Assembly: GCF_000208865.1 (NCBI RefSeq)
Contig: NC_018387.1
Span: 744,001 to 808,000, forward strand
Source: Neospora caninum Liverpool
Lineage: Eukaryota > Apicomplexa > Conoidasida > Eucoccidiorida > Sarcocystidae
Direction: 5' to 3'
DNA: 64,000 nucleotides
Position numbers and translations under genes: made by a program. Shown here piece after piece: positions 51,601 through 63,976 of the stretch; position 1 is the stretch's first letter, and each line of letters opens with the position of its first letter. Under the pieces are notes generated by a model, which saw only the letters and a program-made list of their open reading frames with translations, searched no databases and was not told where the DNA came from.

Positions 51601-52941
51601 CGAGATGCACGACACTGGAATATTCGGGCGTGCTCTGTTCCTTGCCAGCCAAAGAGCGGCGGGGCTGGACTGGTGGCCAGCATTCAGCGGGGTGAGGCAA
51701 CAGCCACGCTTCAGTCGATGCATGAAGCCGACATCCGCTTTTCTATGTTAACAAGTTTTCGTGTCTGATCGGAATCCTGCCCCCCCCCCCCCCCCCCAAT
51801 CTAACTTTACCGAATGTGTTCACCTGCCGTGCCTAACATAAAGGGGTTCCACGACAGCTTACTACATCTCAAGCGTACAGGAAGTTCCCCCCCACTGGGG
51901 CCGCCACCAGAGAGGAAGACGCAAGAAATGCATTGTAACTAACTAGAACACACTCGAGCAGAATGCGACACGCAGTAACGGTCCCACGGAGGTGGTGGAA
52001 CTCTCTTGCCGACTTAACCTCTAGTTCTTTACTGAGGCTTCAACCTCTGGCATCATTAGCAAGCTACTGCCTGGATCACATGGCTGCCTCTACCAGCGAA
52101 TCAATACACGTCCAGTTGCCTCCTCAGAAGAAACTCGGGTGTACATACAGTCGCCGGCCAGGTGGAGTACCAGTACGTAAGAAAGGCGTGAAACTGCACA
52201 GAACATTACCTGCTAAGTGGGTAGCTCAGCGTTGTAAACCAGAAAGCCAGCAAGTGGGGAACACACCCTCCAGTAACCAGAGAGGTACCTTTATCTCGGA
52301 TAAATGTTACGTAGTCCGAGGTATTCAGTCACAACAATACTCCCTCTGTGGCGCTCGAACCCACACGCGTATGCACAGGCAAATACCATCTGCAACACAT
52401 GGGGAAACCCCGTTTTACTACCTGATACGAACACGGAAACGGCACGTCTGTCGCAGCTGCGGCTGCCGAAGGAATCAACGAAAAAACTCCCTTTGTTGCG
52501 AAGAGCATAGGGCTCAGATACATTGACCTACGGCACAGCCCATCCCGACGAACCAGGGGCTCGATTATCGGACAGCGTTGACACACAGTTAACCAAAAAG
52601 AGGATTAGTCTGGAGTCAAGTTCTGCAGGTCGTCGCCCAGTTGGTTTTGACCTAGGAAGGTCGAAGCGGATTGCAGGCGGCAGTCTCGTCAAGCAGCCGA
52701 TGGGAACACGCACTGAATTCACGCCTCTCTCTTTTGATATGTGGGCAAAAGTAAGCGTGAACGTCGTAGGTGAACCTAGACAAAACAGATCTGGTGAAGA
52801 CTGACTGAGTCGTACTATAAACAGTCTCGTGTTATGAACCATACGACTAATATCAGTCGAACATATACCTTGTGGACGTGGCAGACAGCTGTACAGAATC
52901 GGTATCGACACCATGCAGGCCTTGATGCCGCGCCAGTACCT
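48694..52941. other. Intergenic, no gene recognised
   Basis: This lies upstream of the 1502-residue gene and downstream of the channel gene. Frames up to 200 codons exist (for example minus 50153-49548, starting at GTG, and plus 51963-52526, starting at ATG) but have no recognised family or splice partners. An 18-C run lies at 51780-51797. Confidence 0.45.
51780..51797 (+). repeat. Poly-C run
   Basis: Eighteen C in a row in intergenic DNA. The complementary strand is G-rich and can form quadruplex structures. Confidence 0.9.
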
Positions 52942-53465
52942 TCAATAGAAGGTAGATCCGTGAAGTTTTATTGTCAAGATGGCGTAGGGCTCGTTCGAGG
53001 TCGAGTTCAAGGAGGAACAGTTGACGAGCAGTTGGCGTACCGCTGACGCGTTTGCAGCACGTCAGAAAACCTGGAACTGGACCGCAGGTGCCAGAAGAAA
53101 TGGACAAAACAAAACGCAGATATCAACACTGATAGCCGGGAAGTTAGCGTCTAAAATATATAATTGAGTATCAACTTAGATGCACAGATGGACATTATTA
53201 ATCCTTGTACGGTTTGTCACTGATTTCTGCATCTCGCATTTAAAGTGACCCTCTGGCAGTGCGCCTCACAGGGAAAAACTTCTGACACTATCTCGACCTG
53301 TCAAGTCCCCTAGAATTCCCGTCGAGCTTCTCCCCAGTGCACCACGGGCGCGCCGATCGAGCCGCGTAGTTCCTCTGGTCGAACCTTACCTGTAATCTCT
53401 TCAAAACCCTTCTGCACAAGAATCGTGAGGCAATCGTACGCCTGGATATACGAGATTCCACATTT
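52942..53465 (-). CDS. Candidate terminal exons (possible 3' end of the channel gene)
   Basis: Two splice-flanked segments read on the minus strand. The first (53465-53390) follows TGCTTCTCTGTTCAG and ends ATTACAG|GTAAGG; it encodes KCGISYIQAYDC then LTILVQKGFEEITG. The second (53042-52942) follows GCGTCAG and encodes VRQLLVNCSSLN then NEPYAILTIKLH before a TGA. The junction between them is in phase. The first segment starts in phase 0, matching the good donor CGA|GTAAGG at 54043 in the last called channel exon, so these may be the true end of the channel (about 1087 residues). They could instead be a separate small gene or chance. I recognise no family. Confidence 0.25.
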
Positions 53466-54009
53466 CTGAACAGAGAAGCACCACCAGAGAACAGTATAAA
53501 ACAGTTTGGAAAGCCGTCGCCCGAACTCGAAAACAAAGCAACTGCATGGCGCCGACATCATGGATCGCTCGGAAGAGAATGACATAAGCAAAAAGAGCAT
53601 CAGGACAAAATCGTGCTGTGTTCCAGTCTGTGCCGCGCACAAAACACCAATGAGATGGACACAAGGAACCCGCTTTCTGCAACGACGTGGACATCTACGA
53701 ACTCCGCAACCGGTGCTGACTCTTCCACACGCCTTTAATCCCTCATTCAGACGTCTGCAGACAAAAGAAGGCGCCCGTATAGACTGTTCAACTGCGGCGA
53801 GAACAGGAAAAGATCTTTAAAATACTTCTCAGCGAGAACAGAACTCCCGTCGTTCTCGCTGCCTTTCCCCAGATTGTCGATTGCTTGTGTACTGGGTTGC
53901 GAGATGCTCCAGCGCGTTGCTGCTCCCCGCACAATCTCGTCCTCTGCCACGAGAACTTGGAGGCTTTGTCGACACCTCAGGAAGTGGTCAGAAACCGTTA
54001 CCAGCCTGG

Positions 54010-57000
54010 TTATATGCCCCGTTCAACGGGCGACCGCCTTACTCGCATGGCCAGTTGGACTCGCCTTTCTCCAAGAATCTGCAGCGGGTGACTGCGGGCC
54101 AGATCGAGATAAGGGCTGTCAGGGGCAACGTCGAGGAAAGCCTCATCGAGAGTATTCGGGACTAGCGACACTTTGCTTTCGGAAAACGTTGAGTCATCCC
54201 GGTTCGGTCTCAGGCGTCGCCGCATGCTGTTTGCTCGCCAAGCACACGGGAAATCGTCGTCCACGCTCGCTATGTCCCATCCCCGCTCCGACCTCCCCCA
54301 ACTGTGCTGCCCTCTGAAGCCTCTCGAAGCAGTGTCCTCCCGGGAAGCTGCACTAAGCTGCGAGGAGAGAAAGGAAGATGGTCCTTCCCCGTTTAGCGCC
54401 CCAGGCTCTCGGGCCGGCTCGCCGACAACCCGGCTTCGCTCCGTAGGTCGCTCAGCCTCAGGTGGTGACAACGTGTGTGCGGCTGTCGAGGACAGAAACG
54501 GTTCAAGCGACGGGGATTCAGTGCCGTGTGGACTCTCCGCAATGCTTTGTAATTTCCCATCGCTGTCCGCGTCAGGACCTCGGCTACAGTCTGCACCAGA
54601 GGCACCACTGACTACTGTCGGGCCAAATGAGGGCGACCGCACCAGAAGGCACTCGTCCTCGTGTCTCTGAGAAGTTGCTTCTTGAGCAGTGGACTGTCGC
54701 GCGCTTCGACGTTTTATCGTCAAAGCGGTCCTGAGGGATCCCAGGCGGCTTCTCGTCCGCCGCTGTTGTGCTGACTTTCCTGGCGCCTTACTCGGAAACG
54801 CGCCGCCTTCGCCGGGTTGCGTTCTTTCTTCCGTAGCTGCCTCAGTGCGCGGGCATTCAAAGCTTCCTTGGTGGGGCCCCTGCATTTCCCATCACACGCC
54901 GAAGAAGCACGAAACACTGCAGGAACTGCTTTTTGCCCACGAACACGCGCTTGCTTCTGGACGCAGGCAGCCCTTACCTTTGAAGTGCTGTCGACCGGTC
55001 CCACCGACCTCGGTGTCCCTTGTTGGCGGCAGCTGTTGTTCTCCTCGCCCTTCGGAGGGCTGTTTCCTTCAGCACCCAGACGGAGACCCGAGGAAGAAAC
55101 GTTCTTACGGCGACCGCTACATTCACTGGAAGGCCGGAGCGAAGTCACCTCGCCGCGACGATTTCGGAGAAGCTGGGCAGCCGCCATGGCACTTTCAAAG
55201 CGCTGTTCGTTCACTTGGAAATCCGTAAACATGGAGAAATGCGAGGCCTCGTCCTCCAAGCGACCAGCTGTTGTTGAAAACGCCTCCACGATAACGGCTG
55301 CCAACACAAGGAGATCGACGGCGGGTTCTTTCGCTCCAAGTCACACCCGCACTCCGTCCCGGGTCCGACGCACGAAAAGAGACAAAGCTGGAACCCGAAC
55401 AGGTCCTACAAACGGTTCCAACGGTGGAAAGAATCAACAGAGAAAGGACTGTTTTTTTTTGACGGCGAAATATTCCGTCAGACATACAGTTTCGACCGTT
55501 CCAGGCGGCGACACGGAGTAGCCGTACACGTGAACGGGTCTAGGCCATCGAGGGGAAAGGGAGATTGCCTCATAGAAGAAGTTTTAAACAGCAAGAAGGT
55601 CCGGCAAGAACGAAAGCAAACGTGGGCAGCCTGACGTTTGAAAAGAAACACGAACGGTAAGGCGCCCTCTGCGATGCCCCGAGAGTCTCCCCCATCACCA
55701 GCGTCCGAACGAGGACAGGTCCTCGAGCCATGCGAGATATCACAAGAACAAGGAACACAAGACACACATCTGGATGTCTGAATCTCCACCATACCACAAC
55801 ACAGTCTGGCTGAGAGTTTGAAGGACGACAGAATCGGTCTCCACCTCCGCACGAATGACCGCCCCCATGGGAGTCCACAGAGTTGCTCCGGGTGTCGGCC
55901 TGTTGATACCCCTCACCTGTGACTACGTTGAAGAGAACAAAGTAGGAGAAAATGGTGTACATAATGATTGCCAGCTTCGCCCAGGTGAAGTGGACGGACG
56001 TGCGCTGCGCGATCTCGTTCCAGTCTGGTGGAAACACCACGGCAGCCCCACAATTCAAAACAGGAAAAAGGTCATCCAAAAAGGACGCTGACTTTCCCTC
56101 TACGACTCTGGCCAACCCTGGAACGAAACACTCCGAATCAGCCGTCTTGCGTTGCTCCCACGGATGCATGAATTTCAAGCCAAGCCAAGCCACCAAACAA
56201 CAGCTTTGACGTCCGTGCTCGCACAAAAACACAGAGAAAGGTTCTAGATGCTCTACAGATATGCTCCACTTCAGGTGCCCTAGGCTCTAGCAGAGCGAAG
56301 AGGACCTGGCGCTGACAACTGGTGACGCAAGACCTTTCTCAGGTGTTTGCGCGGTGATCAGACAATAGGCAGCGCGATTGGAACGACCCAGCAATCCGTG
56401 GAAAAGAGCAAGGCACCCGAGCCGTCGCTCTCCTTTCCTTCCCAAGGCTCGGCGTTATTCGCCTCCGCCTTTTCCCTCAACACCCTTGAGCTTCGCACGC
56501 AACTGACGCCCCGTGATCGCCTCTCTGTGGACAAGAGTGTTCGGGAGACTTACTTGTCATGGTTAGAATGAGGAACAACGTGTACATTGAAGTGAAAAGG
56601 TCGCCCCAGTATTCCTTGACCTCGGCAGTCTGCGGAGATACCCAGGGCGCACACGCAGCATCGCCTTTCCACCGGAAACGGGTTGCGGGCCGCGACAGGC
56701 ACATCGTCACTGGGATCGAGGGGGGAACCCCACGACGCGGTGGACTCGTCAGATGCTTGTTGTCTTTGCTACTTTATATGCGCGTCTCTTCCGGTCCCCT
56801 CCATTCGATGTTCTCGTGGGTGAGCTCCACCCTGTCGGATCTTCTTGAATCTCCATTCTCTCGCCACGTGTTTCTTCTCGCACACATTCGCGCGTCTAGC
56901 GACGCTTCGTCCTTTCCGTGCGGTAGGTTCCTGTCTTTCTTTCGATTCTTCGCCACACTCGCCCAGTCACCGGCTTCCCAAAGAGCATTCGTCAGCAGCA

Positions 57001-60000
57001 CGCCAACACCGCAGTGGAGCTGGGTACACAACTAGCAGCCTTCCCAGGGAGGACGCCTGGACGGCAGCAACGCAGTGAGAGAGAGCAGCGCGGCTGACTC
57101 GGCAGGGAACGCTTACGAAGCCGAAGGCGGTGGTGAAGAAGACGGCGAAGCCGTAGATGAAGATAAGGAAGAACGATGCAGCGTAAAGGAGGGAAAAGAA
57201 GGACGACTCCATTCCTTCCACCAGCACACGCATCGGAAGGAAAGACTTCAAGATGCGTATGAATCTCAGAACGCGCAACAACCGAGCCAGCTGAAAAAAG
57301 ACAAACGACGTGCACACACGAAGATCGACAGAAATGCAGGGATGCAACGCCGTACGGATTGGATCGGAGTCCAAACACCTCGTTTGGCGCCGCGAAACAA
57401 AGTGACTCGGGAAGCGGCAAAGCCCTGGCCTCTCCTGCGGCACACAGCGGAACCCGCTCAGCGTTCGTTTCGACAGCAGCCGAGACCAGAGTCCACGGGA
57501 GAGTCCGTTGCATCTGGGTGGCTCAGCCCCGGAGCACCCACGGCGATAAAGACAAGCCGATCGGCGACCCAGCCATGCGAGAAGCCGCTTCTTGAGGGCG
57601 CACACTCCCATGTGTAGTACTCACAGCTCCGGAACGGTGGCCGCGACACACTGTCAGGGGCAGCGCATAAGGCGTCCACCCCCTGACTAGGACAGGCGCA
57701 CAGTCTCTGCAAAGCGTGTACCCTGTCCACGGTTTCCCGAGAGTTGCCGAGTGGACTTCTGAAGTAAGTGGAAGGTGTCCAAAAAAAGGCTCGCTGCCCA
57801 AGATACGAAGAAGGCTCACAAAGCACGCACGTGCGTCCAAGCTGCGTGCCTGACGCGCGGGCGCGCGTTCTTGCCCCAAGCCTGCGCACTTGTTCCCTAC
57901 AGATGCGGAGGAGACAAGAGAGCTGTTGACCGCCTCGAGTCGGACACCTCTGCACGGTGCGTGCTTTCCTCTACAGACTTTGACAGGCGCAGTTGCGGCG
58001 GGCAGCGAATGGCCACGGAGTCGCGTGCGCGTACCTTGAGGAGAGCGACAACGGAGTTGAAGACACCGTTTTCGACTTTCTGGAAGAAGCCGATGGAGAC
58101 AATAAAGAGGTCGGCAACCCCAAACCATGCATTGACGAAATCCATGACGTTGACGAAATCGTGGAAGTGCGCCAACCCGTCGCATTTAACCCGGAGCACC
58201 ATTTCCACGAAGAAGGCAAGTGCGAAAAAACAGTTAAGACTACACAGCGCTACGAAAAGGGGTGCGTCACGCTTTAGCTTCAAGCTTTCCTGCAGGCAGA
58301 CACATCGGGATGACACACGTGAGACCCGAGCCAGTGCTGAAACGGTTCCGCTGGGCGTTCCCACGGCTACGAGTGTACACTGGACTGAAAAGGGAAACGC
58401 AAGGGCCCTGCTTCACCCCAATTCTTTCTCGCCTCCGGTGAGACGCTGCCGGCAAATGGTGTCCCCCGGAGCGCGGAACGCTTGTGTTCCGGCCCATCCG
58501 GTTGACTGCCCTGGACATCGAGCGTAAGATGCAGTGGCAGGGAGGCTGAACCTCTTTGAGCAGAGATGTACCGGAACTGACCCTCACGACGGCACCAGGC
58601 GCGTTAAACGCCTCCGGAAATCCCCGGCACACTTTGCAGAAACAAACCCGCCGTTGTTTTTTGAAGGACGCAGAAAACAGACACGAAATATCTTGGGCAT
58701 CGCCTTACCTGAGTGTCGTCCCATATATATTCCCGGGAAGAAACTTCGAGCGTGGAGAAGCCAAGGAAGATAACATTGAAAATGATGATCACGGCCATGA
58801 CGATCTGCGCAAGCGGGGAATAGATGAAGGCTCGTGCCTGAAAAGACAAAGGCAGGTTTAGGAAGTCAGCGGCCCGTGCATCGAATGGTGGTAGCATCCG
58901 CAGATCCGGGGACGCGTGACTCTCCGTATATACCGGCTCTCCTCCCGCTCAGCGCCGGCATACACAAAAAACAGGTTCCCGCGGCGGTGTCTCCTCGACT
59001 TCTGCATCTTGCGTGCCTGAGGCCTCTCCCTGGCACAGTGGCAAACACCGGAATGACAGGCGCGTGACGCCCATCTCCGCTTTTCCTTCTAGTTGGGTCT
59101 CTGCGTGAACATTTCTGCAGCCTCCCCCTTTAGGATTTTTGGGCGCACCCGCCTATCGCGCAGTTCGAGTTCCGCTTCCGTGTTGGTGTAGTATCGGAGC
59201 AGTTTCAAGTCGCATGTCAGCTGATCAGCGAAGTCTTCGGCCGGTTCCGCAGCCGCCAGTTCCTTCAGTTTCTGTTCCTCCGTATACTTTTGAATTCCCA
59301 ACATGTTATGGAGTTGCTCTCCACGGTCGATCTCTGCCTGCACAGCTCGCAAGGCCTGCAGAGCCTTTGATGCATTGTGTTTCACTACATACTTCCCAGC
59401 AGCAAGAGCCGCGCCCCCGTCTTGCGCACGAACGAAAGGAACGGCGCAGGCGACCGAGTGGGCGAAACTGGTCCCCGCCAGCGCCGGGCCTCCTCGGGGA
59501 ACAGACATGTCCCCGCCTGTCCGCCCTGCCGGATTGCGGGGCTGCCTATGCCGTCGAGACTTAGAGCCTCCCTCAGCTCTCTGGCCCCGCCGACGGTGAC
59601 TCGGTTCGGAAAACCATCGACCCCGCACGTCGACGACAAACGATTCGACACTTCTCGAAGGCCTGCCAGGATACGCCCCGCCCATCCCGTGTCCGTGGAC
59701 AGCGGACCGGTTTTTAAACGCGTCAGCAAGGTGCGATTCCGGATGGGGTTCAGACGGACTCCCTTGAGTCTCCAGAGAAGCGAAGGGCGGCGAAGCTGAG
59801 GGCGGAGACACGAGGCCACCGCCTTGGGATGGCAACCGCGGAATGTGGGAGGTCTGGGGCCCAGACGCAGATGGAGCTTCGACTGACGTTGAGGAGACAC
59901 CCTCAGACACACGCGAGGCTGCATGCAAACTGGCGGCGCTGTCTTCCCGGGCGTGTGTGGCATCGCTTTCGGGCGGAGATCCAGACGTTTCGGCACCTAA

Positions 60001-60336
60001 CTGAGGTAACGCAGACGGCCTCGCATGCACGTTCTGGTCACCGCCTGAGGAGAGTCTTGTCAGCAGTTTCGCGAGACGTGATCGTGAAGAAGATTGACCC
60101 CCGTTCTCGTCATGCCGCTGGCCACGGGAGGCTGCGGGCGGACCTGCCACTCGCTCCACGCCGCGAGACTCCCGAACGTCTCCAATGCCTGAAGAGGGAG
60201 ACCGAGACTGGGGACTCGCACTTGCTCCAGGGACTGAAAATCGGCTTTCTTCCTGTCTTTCCAACGGCCCCGTGTCTCCGCTGCTCGGAGCGTCGAACAC
60301 CGCTGCCGGCACGGAGGAAAGGGACTCTCCCGGCAT
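54010..60336 (-). CDS. Single-domain (6TM) voltage-gated-type cation channel
   Basis: Membrane ion channel of the voltage-gated Na/Ca superfamily with one six-helix repeat, so four subunits would be needed. Exons: 60336-59149, 58837-58709, 58289-58035, 57290-57117, 56629-56554, 56024-55917, 55297-54978 and 54879-54010, 1039 residues, all in phase. The N-terminal 396 residues are low complexity, ending in a charged coiled-coil-like stretch. S1 is in exon 2 (LAQIVMAVIIIFNVIFLG) and S2-S3 in exon 3. S4 spans exons 3-4 (LLKLARLLRVLRFIRILK), with Lys or Arg at every third position, six charges. S5 is in exon 4, the pore in exon 5 (YTLFLILTMT) and S6 in exons 6-7 (SYFVLFNVVTAVIVEAF). The filter reads TMTNW (605-609), where the family has Glu or Asp in the middle. 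The C-terminal tail is Ser/Arg-rich. The GTGCGC donor of exon 1 is the weakest junction, and a donor at 54043 may lead to further exons. Confidence 0.86.
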
Positions 60337-63201
60337 TTTCGGCCCGCCTCAGAGATGTCCACCGCCCGCCGCCGGCTCGCGATCCGTCCCGTCTTCCTTT
60401 TCGTCCGAGCAACACACTTTTCCACTCTCTGGAGACCGTGACCCCACGACTCCGCCCGTCCGCCGCAGCAGGCTGCCAGGAGGCCGAACTGGAAGGCGCC
60501 TCGGGGAGTCAGGCGAAACCAGCAACCCAGTCAGCTGACACGACAAAAAAAAGCGAGAGGCTATCTGGCGACTGGACCAAGCGACCGAGGGCTCACCAAC
60601 AAAGACTCGCGGTTCATACAGGAGGTTTGAAGCAGCTACATTCAGGCGGTGCTAATCGTACGCGCTAGCGAGCACGTCTTGCCATCTCAGCGCCGTAGGG
60701 GACAGCGCGGAGCAGTTCAAAGTTCAAGGCAAGACTGAAGAAGAAGAGCGGGCAAAAGGCAGGCTTCAGAGAAGTAACCGCGATTTAGACAGGATATCGC
60801 TCTGCTTTTATCTGCACGACGTCGATCCTGGAACAGCCTGAGGAGTATCTTGTCGCCGTGGGTGGGACAGTCGTTGAAAACAGATTTAAAGAAGCGCTTA
60901 AGCGGTTGATTCGCGCTTGAGACTGGGAGGTGACGCGAAGGTCGGCAAGGACGTCGCCGTATCGAGGGGGACCACCCTCTTTGGAACTTCGTGCGCGTCG
61001 CCGACGCCCGGAAAAAGACATGAGCCTTCAAAAAACACTATTCCCTGCGTCCTTTGAATGGGGCCACCATCCGACACTTTTGCTCCATTCTAGAGGGAAA
61101 CACGGGAGAGTTCTTCAGTTTCACACATGCCCATTTCTGCTCTTCATCCACAACGGTGGGAGCAGTCCCTGACCGCAACGACGCCTCCACAGCCTAACCT
61201 TTGATAGACACCAGGCTCCGACACAACTCCGATGATCAGCCAAAACGCTGGGAAGCTTACAGGTAGGCGGGGGTTCCCCTTGGGTGCGTTGCCTACTTTT
61301 TGACGCGGGAGCGCCGTCTGAACCACTGCTCTGTGTCCCGGTCTGGTGAGGCTCACTCGAGGCCAAGTCTCTGGCGACGTTGCACTTCTCACGAAAAAAG
61401 ATGCGACTGTCTCTTGCACTGTGGGGGACTGAAGAGAAGAACACTGCAGGAAGAACGCGGCACAGTTCAACAAGAGAGCCTGGCCCCCCCACCGGGTGGC
61501 TGAACGGCCTGTGGAACTTCGAGCAGCTTGGCTGTGGCCGATCTGCTTGAACCGCGTTTTTGGACGAAGAAAAGAAGAGATGATAGGTAGAGAGGAACTT
61601 CCGTCCGCATACGGCAGAAGGCGGAACGGACGAACAGAGCCGGATCTCCGCTCCAGTCGACTCGAGACTCAGAGGTAAGAATCCGCGCCCGCAGGGTTGA
61701 TCACCACACGGCAGTCCGCAACTCCCGCGTTTTCGTGGACCTTCCAGTGGTAAAAAGATCGAGCCGGGCGTGAAAAACATGGACACGCAGCTTTTTGCAA
61801 CAATGCCATCTCGGCACTGACGGCCTGGAAATAAAAAACAGCCGCTGCGGTCAACACAAGGGAGACGGGGCGCATGCACGGCAGACAGCGTTGCTCGTCT
61901 GGAGAGGGGCGCGGAAACAAGAGAAACGAAGGGATCCCCAAAATGTTCCCTTCAACTCGAAACGCTCTTTAACCGCAGAAGTGTCTCCAGAATCCAGGGA
62001 CAACGGGGCAGACGTACAGCCTTTTCTTGGGCCAGGTCACCTTGGAAACTGTGGCGGTTTCGTCGCTTCTTTTGTCAGTTCTGGAATGGCCTGCATGCGC
62101 ATGGCCTGGGCGCATGCAAAACTCACGTCTCTGCAACGGAGGGGACTACAGACGACCAACGAAACAGAGAGAGTAGGAACTTTTTCTTCGCGTTTGCGTG
62201 CTGGTAGGCGATCGACTGCAGGTTGTCTTGGTCTCGGACGGGACATTGGAATCTTTCTACCTGGGATTGCCTGTCGCTGCCCGTTCCCTGCGTACACTTG
62301 GCCTCGCACGTTGTTATCGATTCTTCTCCTCCACGCCACAAGTTCTCGCTCTCTCTTCCACTTCCCTCTCTTTTTCGTCAGCCGACGTCGGTTCCTTTCC
62401 TCCTGCTCTGCTCCCTCGAAGTGCTTTTTTGCACTCTGTTGTCTGGCGCCATGTGCTGACCACTTGACTTCAAACCGTGTACGCCGGGGCTCCGAATCAC
62501 TTGCACTCTGCCTTCCACGTGACTGTTGGGGACTGTCCAGGAGGGCGGCTCTTACGGCCTCTCGCGCGTCACGCATATATCTCTGACAGTCCGTTGCGCG
62601 TGGCTGTTCCGCCCCGAGAGGAGAGTCGTTCTCAGGATTTCCGCACCGAGAGGAGAGTCGTTCTCAGGATTTCCGCACCGAGAGGAGAGTCGTTATCAGG
62701 GTTTCCGCCCCGAGAGGAGAGTCGCTCTCAGGATTTCCGCCCCGAGAGGAGAGTCGCTCGCAGGATTTCCGCACCGCCAGAGCCTGTTCCAGCGTGAAGG
62801 ATCCTTTCCGGAACATAGAGCCCTGTCGCTTGCTGCCACGCCTTCTTCGTCCACGCTCAAACACTCAGAAGGCCCCTTTTCCCGAAAAAAAAGATTCTTC
62901 AGGCCTCGACACTTCTTCCCGCGCAAGTTCCAATGGTTTTGATCGGGTGTCCATTGCCTCCTTTCGCGCGTCCACCGTTTTTCTCTGTATCGAGCTGTTC
63001 GCAGCCGCAGAAGGCATACATAGCGACCTGGAAACTCCAGAAGAGCCCGCGCCTATCCTTCTCAGAGACTCGAAACAACCTTGCGCTCCTCTCGTGCCTA
63101 CCCGATTCGCCGTCTTGGAGAAAAGTATCGATCACAACCGCCTGGCCCTTGCTTGGGGTGCCCACAAAACACGCGTCGGGTTCTGAGAGTGCCTGAGCAA
63201 G
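60337..63201. promoter_or_regulatory. Divergent intergenic region (channel / HBS1 promoters)
   Basis: The channel gene and HBS1 start away from each other across this 2.9-kb stretch, so both promoters should lie here. Three GCATGC cores occur (61872-61877, 62093-62098 and 62112-62117), two of them within 25 bp. This hexamer is a known apicomplexan promoter motif bound by ApiAP2 factors. A 32-bp minisatellite lies at 62616-62775. Open frames up to about 260 codons start at non-ATG codons and show no family, so I do not call genes. Confidence 0.45.
62616..62775 (+). repeat. 32-bp minisatellite, five copies, upstream of HBS1
   Basis: Units begin with GAGAGGAGAG at 62616, 62648, 62680, 62712 and 62744 and contain TCGTTCTCAGGATTTCCGC-like sequence. 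The first two are identical; later copies carry a few substitutions (TCGTTATCAGG, TCGCTCTCAGG, TCGCTCGCAGG). The period is not a multiple of three and the array ends about 430 bp before the HBS1 start codon. Confidence 0.95.
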
Positions 63202-63976
63202 ATGAGCGGGCGACGGCGTGTGAAGAATGTCGCCTACGATGAAGACGAATGGGGGTATAACGACGACGAATATTGGGATGAAGATGACTATGACGAACCG
63301 GAAGCGCTGCCGCGTTGTACTCCAACACAGGCGAAGAAATCTACACCTGCTGGAGCGTCTACCCGAGTCCCTGCAACGAAAGCGTCCTCGACTCCACCTC
63401 TCGGCGCGAAGGACACGCCTTCTCGGTCTGGTGAGAAATCCACGCGTGGTGGCCGTGGCGCCGGAACGCAACAGTCCGCGAGCACCGACTCGAAGTCGGG
63501 CGCCTCTGGAACAGGGACAGGCGCTGCTTCCCAGGAAGCATGCGCACCAAACCCAGGCCTGCTCGGTGCCTCTGCGGGAACATCTCCGGCCAAGCCTCCG
63601 CTAGTGCATTCGTCCGGGACTAACGCTTTGTCTTCCGCGTCCCCGTCCTCTCTACGTACACCGGGAACCCCCGAGCCGCTCTCTTTGGTAGTCATTGGCC
63701 ACGTCGACGCGGGCAAGTCGACGCTCATCGGCCAAATGCTCCTTTCAACAGGGACAGTGGAAGAGAAAGTCGTGCAGAAAATGAAGAAGATGAGCGGGGA
63801 AGCCGGCAAGGGCTCGTTCTTCCTCGCGTGGTTGTGCGACGAAGGAGAGGATGAGAGAGAGCGAGGGGTTACCATTGATGTCAGTGTGCGCGTCCTCGTC
63901 ACCCCAAACACTGGGCGGCGCCTCGCTCTTGTAGATGCTCCGGGCCACAGAGAATTCGTTTGCAACATGCTTGGAG
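63202..63976 (+). CDS. HBS1: HBS1-type translational GTPase, first exon (gene cut by window end)
   Basis: HBS1 is an EF-1A/eRF3-family GTPase that, with Pelota (Dom34), releases stalled ribosomes in no-go and non-stop decay. The ATG at 63202 starts MSGRRRVKNVAYDEDEWGY and a strongly acidic, Asp/Tyr-rich N-terminus typical of HBS1 (compare human RNVRGYNYDEDFEDDD). A Ser/Thr/Pro-rich linker follows. The GTPase domain begins near residue 160: P-loop GHVDAGKST at 166-174, switch I ERERGVTID and G3 DAPGH at 245-249. The exon ends CTTGGAG|GTACGG at 63976 after HREFVCNMLGG; the remaining G motifs and domains II-III lie beyond the window. eRF3 is the main alternative, but the Asp/Tyr-rich opening and lack of a PAM2/Gln-rich N-terminus favour HBS1. 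Confidence 0.9.

Noticed and set aside
51963..52526. 187-codon plus-strand ATG frame
   Set aside because: No recognised domain, no splice partner, and composition is like the surrounding non-coding DNA.
61121..61879. 252-codon minus-strand frame upstream of the channel gene
   Set aside because: It starts at GTG, is Cys/Ser/Pro-rich without any conserved motif, and shows no splice context.
61795..62586. 263-codon plus-strand frame upstream of HBS1
   Set aside because: It starts at TTG, has no family similarity, and overlaps other long frames in a GC-rich promoter region.
62477..62942. Repeating Arg/Glu/Ser protein frames across the 32-bp array
   Set aside because: The repeat period is not a multiple of three, so each frame shows the repeat by chance. 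The array is intergenic.
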